64,000 nt of DNA from Drosophila pseudoobscura (lineage: Eukaryota; Arthropoda; Insecta; Diptera; Drosophilidae), in assembly GCF_009870125.1 (NCBI RefSeq), contig NC_046683.1, positions 15,819,001 to 15,883,000 of the forward strand, read 5' to 3'. The translations under genes were made by a program, and so were the position numbers. The notes under the pieces are model-generated. The model made no database searches, had not been told where the DNA came from, and saw only the letters and a program-made list of their open reading frames with translations. Positions 63,442 to 64,000 of this stretch are shown piece after piece. The stretch's first letter is position 1. Every line of letters begins with the position of its first letter.

Positions 63442-64000
63442 CTGGTCATTGTCGTTTAGATCCAGCTCTAATATCCTAATTGACGACTCTGAAAAGGGAA
63501 CTGTGACTGTGACCGTAACTGTAACTGAAACCGACTCTAAATCCTAATATGTATGGCGAATTTTGTGCGATTGTGCCTCAGAATCAGAATCAGATTGGCA
63601 TCAACTGTCAAAGGTCATCTACGACGCATGCCAAAGATATTTATAGTTGGGATAATATCATTTGGCTGGGGGGAGGAAAATCCACACAATACATTCCATT
63701 CGTTAGTTTCTTCCAGTGCACTGATTGAGCCCCGGCAACATTTATCACAGCCAAACATTTACCAAAGTGTAAGAGGGAACAGGCAGCAGAGGGCTATAGC
63801 GATAGGGATTTTTGAGCAACTGCTGCCCCATGGAGAGGCAAACACGTCCGGGTCCGCTCCGACACTCACTCTCATGGGGACAGACAGACAGACACCCACC
63901 GACATAACGGAAGTCCAGGCAATGAGCCCTTTATCCTGTGACCCGGGGACCCGTAGACAGAGCCGGAGCCGGAGCCGGACAACGAAAACTGATTGCCATC

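Larger units (their letters stand above)
60760..64000. other. Intergenic/intronic, no gene seen apart from listed sites
   Basis: AT-rich to 61.9 kb, then mixed. GGCATC hexamers lie at 62445-62470 and GCCGGA at 63960-63978. No coding or RNA gene recognised. Confidence 0.6.

Noticed and set aside
1..64000. CRISPR arrays, operons, phage or integrated virus
   Set aside because: No spaced direct-repeat array, no compact gene blocks and no viral-type long frames are present. The composition and signals are those of fly nuclear DNA.

Overview
The window looks like a gene-poor stretch of a Drosophila nuclear chromosome, most likely from the obscura group (D. pseudoobscura and relatives). This is inferred from four things. 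There is a TATA/initiator gene with a Drosophila start context (CAAAATG). There are very many short microsatellites, including GC-rich hexamers of the CTGGGC/CCTGGA type. There are frequent ACATATGTAC tracts. There are several diverged copies of a repeat I recognise as the SGM/DINE-1 (Helentron-like) family. No bacterial or viral organisation is visible.

Only one intact protein gene can be supported with good confidence. It is a single-exon, TATA-driven gene at 5911-6624 (+) encoding a 237-residue secreted Ser/Thr/Gly-rich protein with a strongly basic Arg/Asn tail. I do not recognise the family. Short reading frames elsewhere (60-155 codons on both strands) are about as frequent as chance predicts in 64 kb and mostly coincide with microsatellites.

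Region by region. 1-2.8 kb holds a possible decayed minus-strand coding remnant (1763-1920) and a degenerate tandem repeat with a period of about 120 bp (2373-2700). 2.8-5.8 kb is intergenic, with one good splice donor. 5.85-6.8 kb is the gene and its 3' flank. 6.85-7.73 kb carries an 80-bp direct repeat (77/80 identical) with an inverted partial copy. 8.87-9.08 kb holds a relic of the C-terminal end of a hAT transposase. 19.1-19.8 kb and 21.0-21.3 kb hold two candidate broken genes, the second a small helical-protein gene with one frameshift. 22.0, 36.6 and 37.3 kb carry Helentron-like fragments. 27.8-28.0 kb has a candidate internal exon with both splice sites. 31.8-32.6 kb has a 30-bp minisatellite and a CAA/CCA array. 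CGATA clusters resembling insulator or DRE sites lie at 14.3, 45.25 and 62.0 kb. 60.2-60.6 kb is a GA-rich, promoter-like tract.

Most of the window is therefore either a gene desert or part of one or more very large introns whose coding exons lie outside. The candidate exons are isolated and I cannot assign them to a gene. Intergenic segments are described individually. No tRNA, rRNA, CRISPR array or intact transposable element was found.
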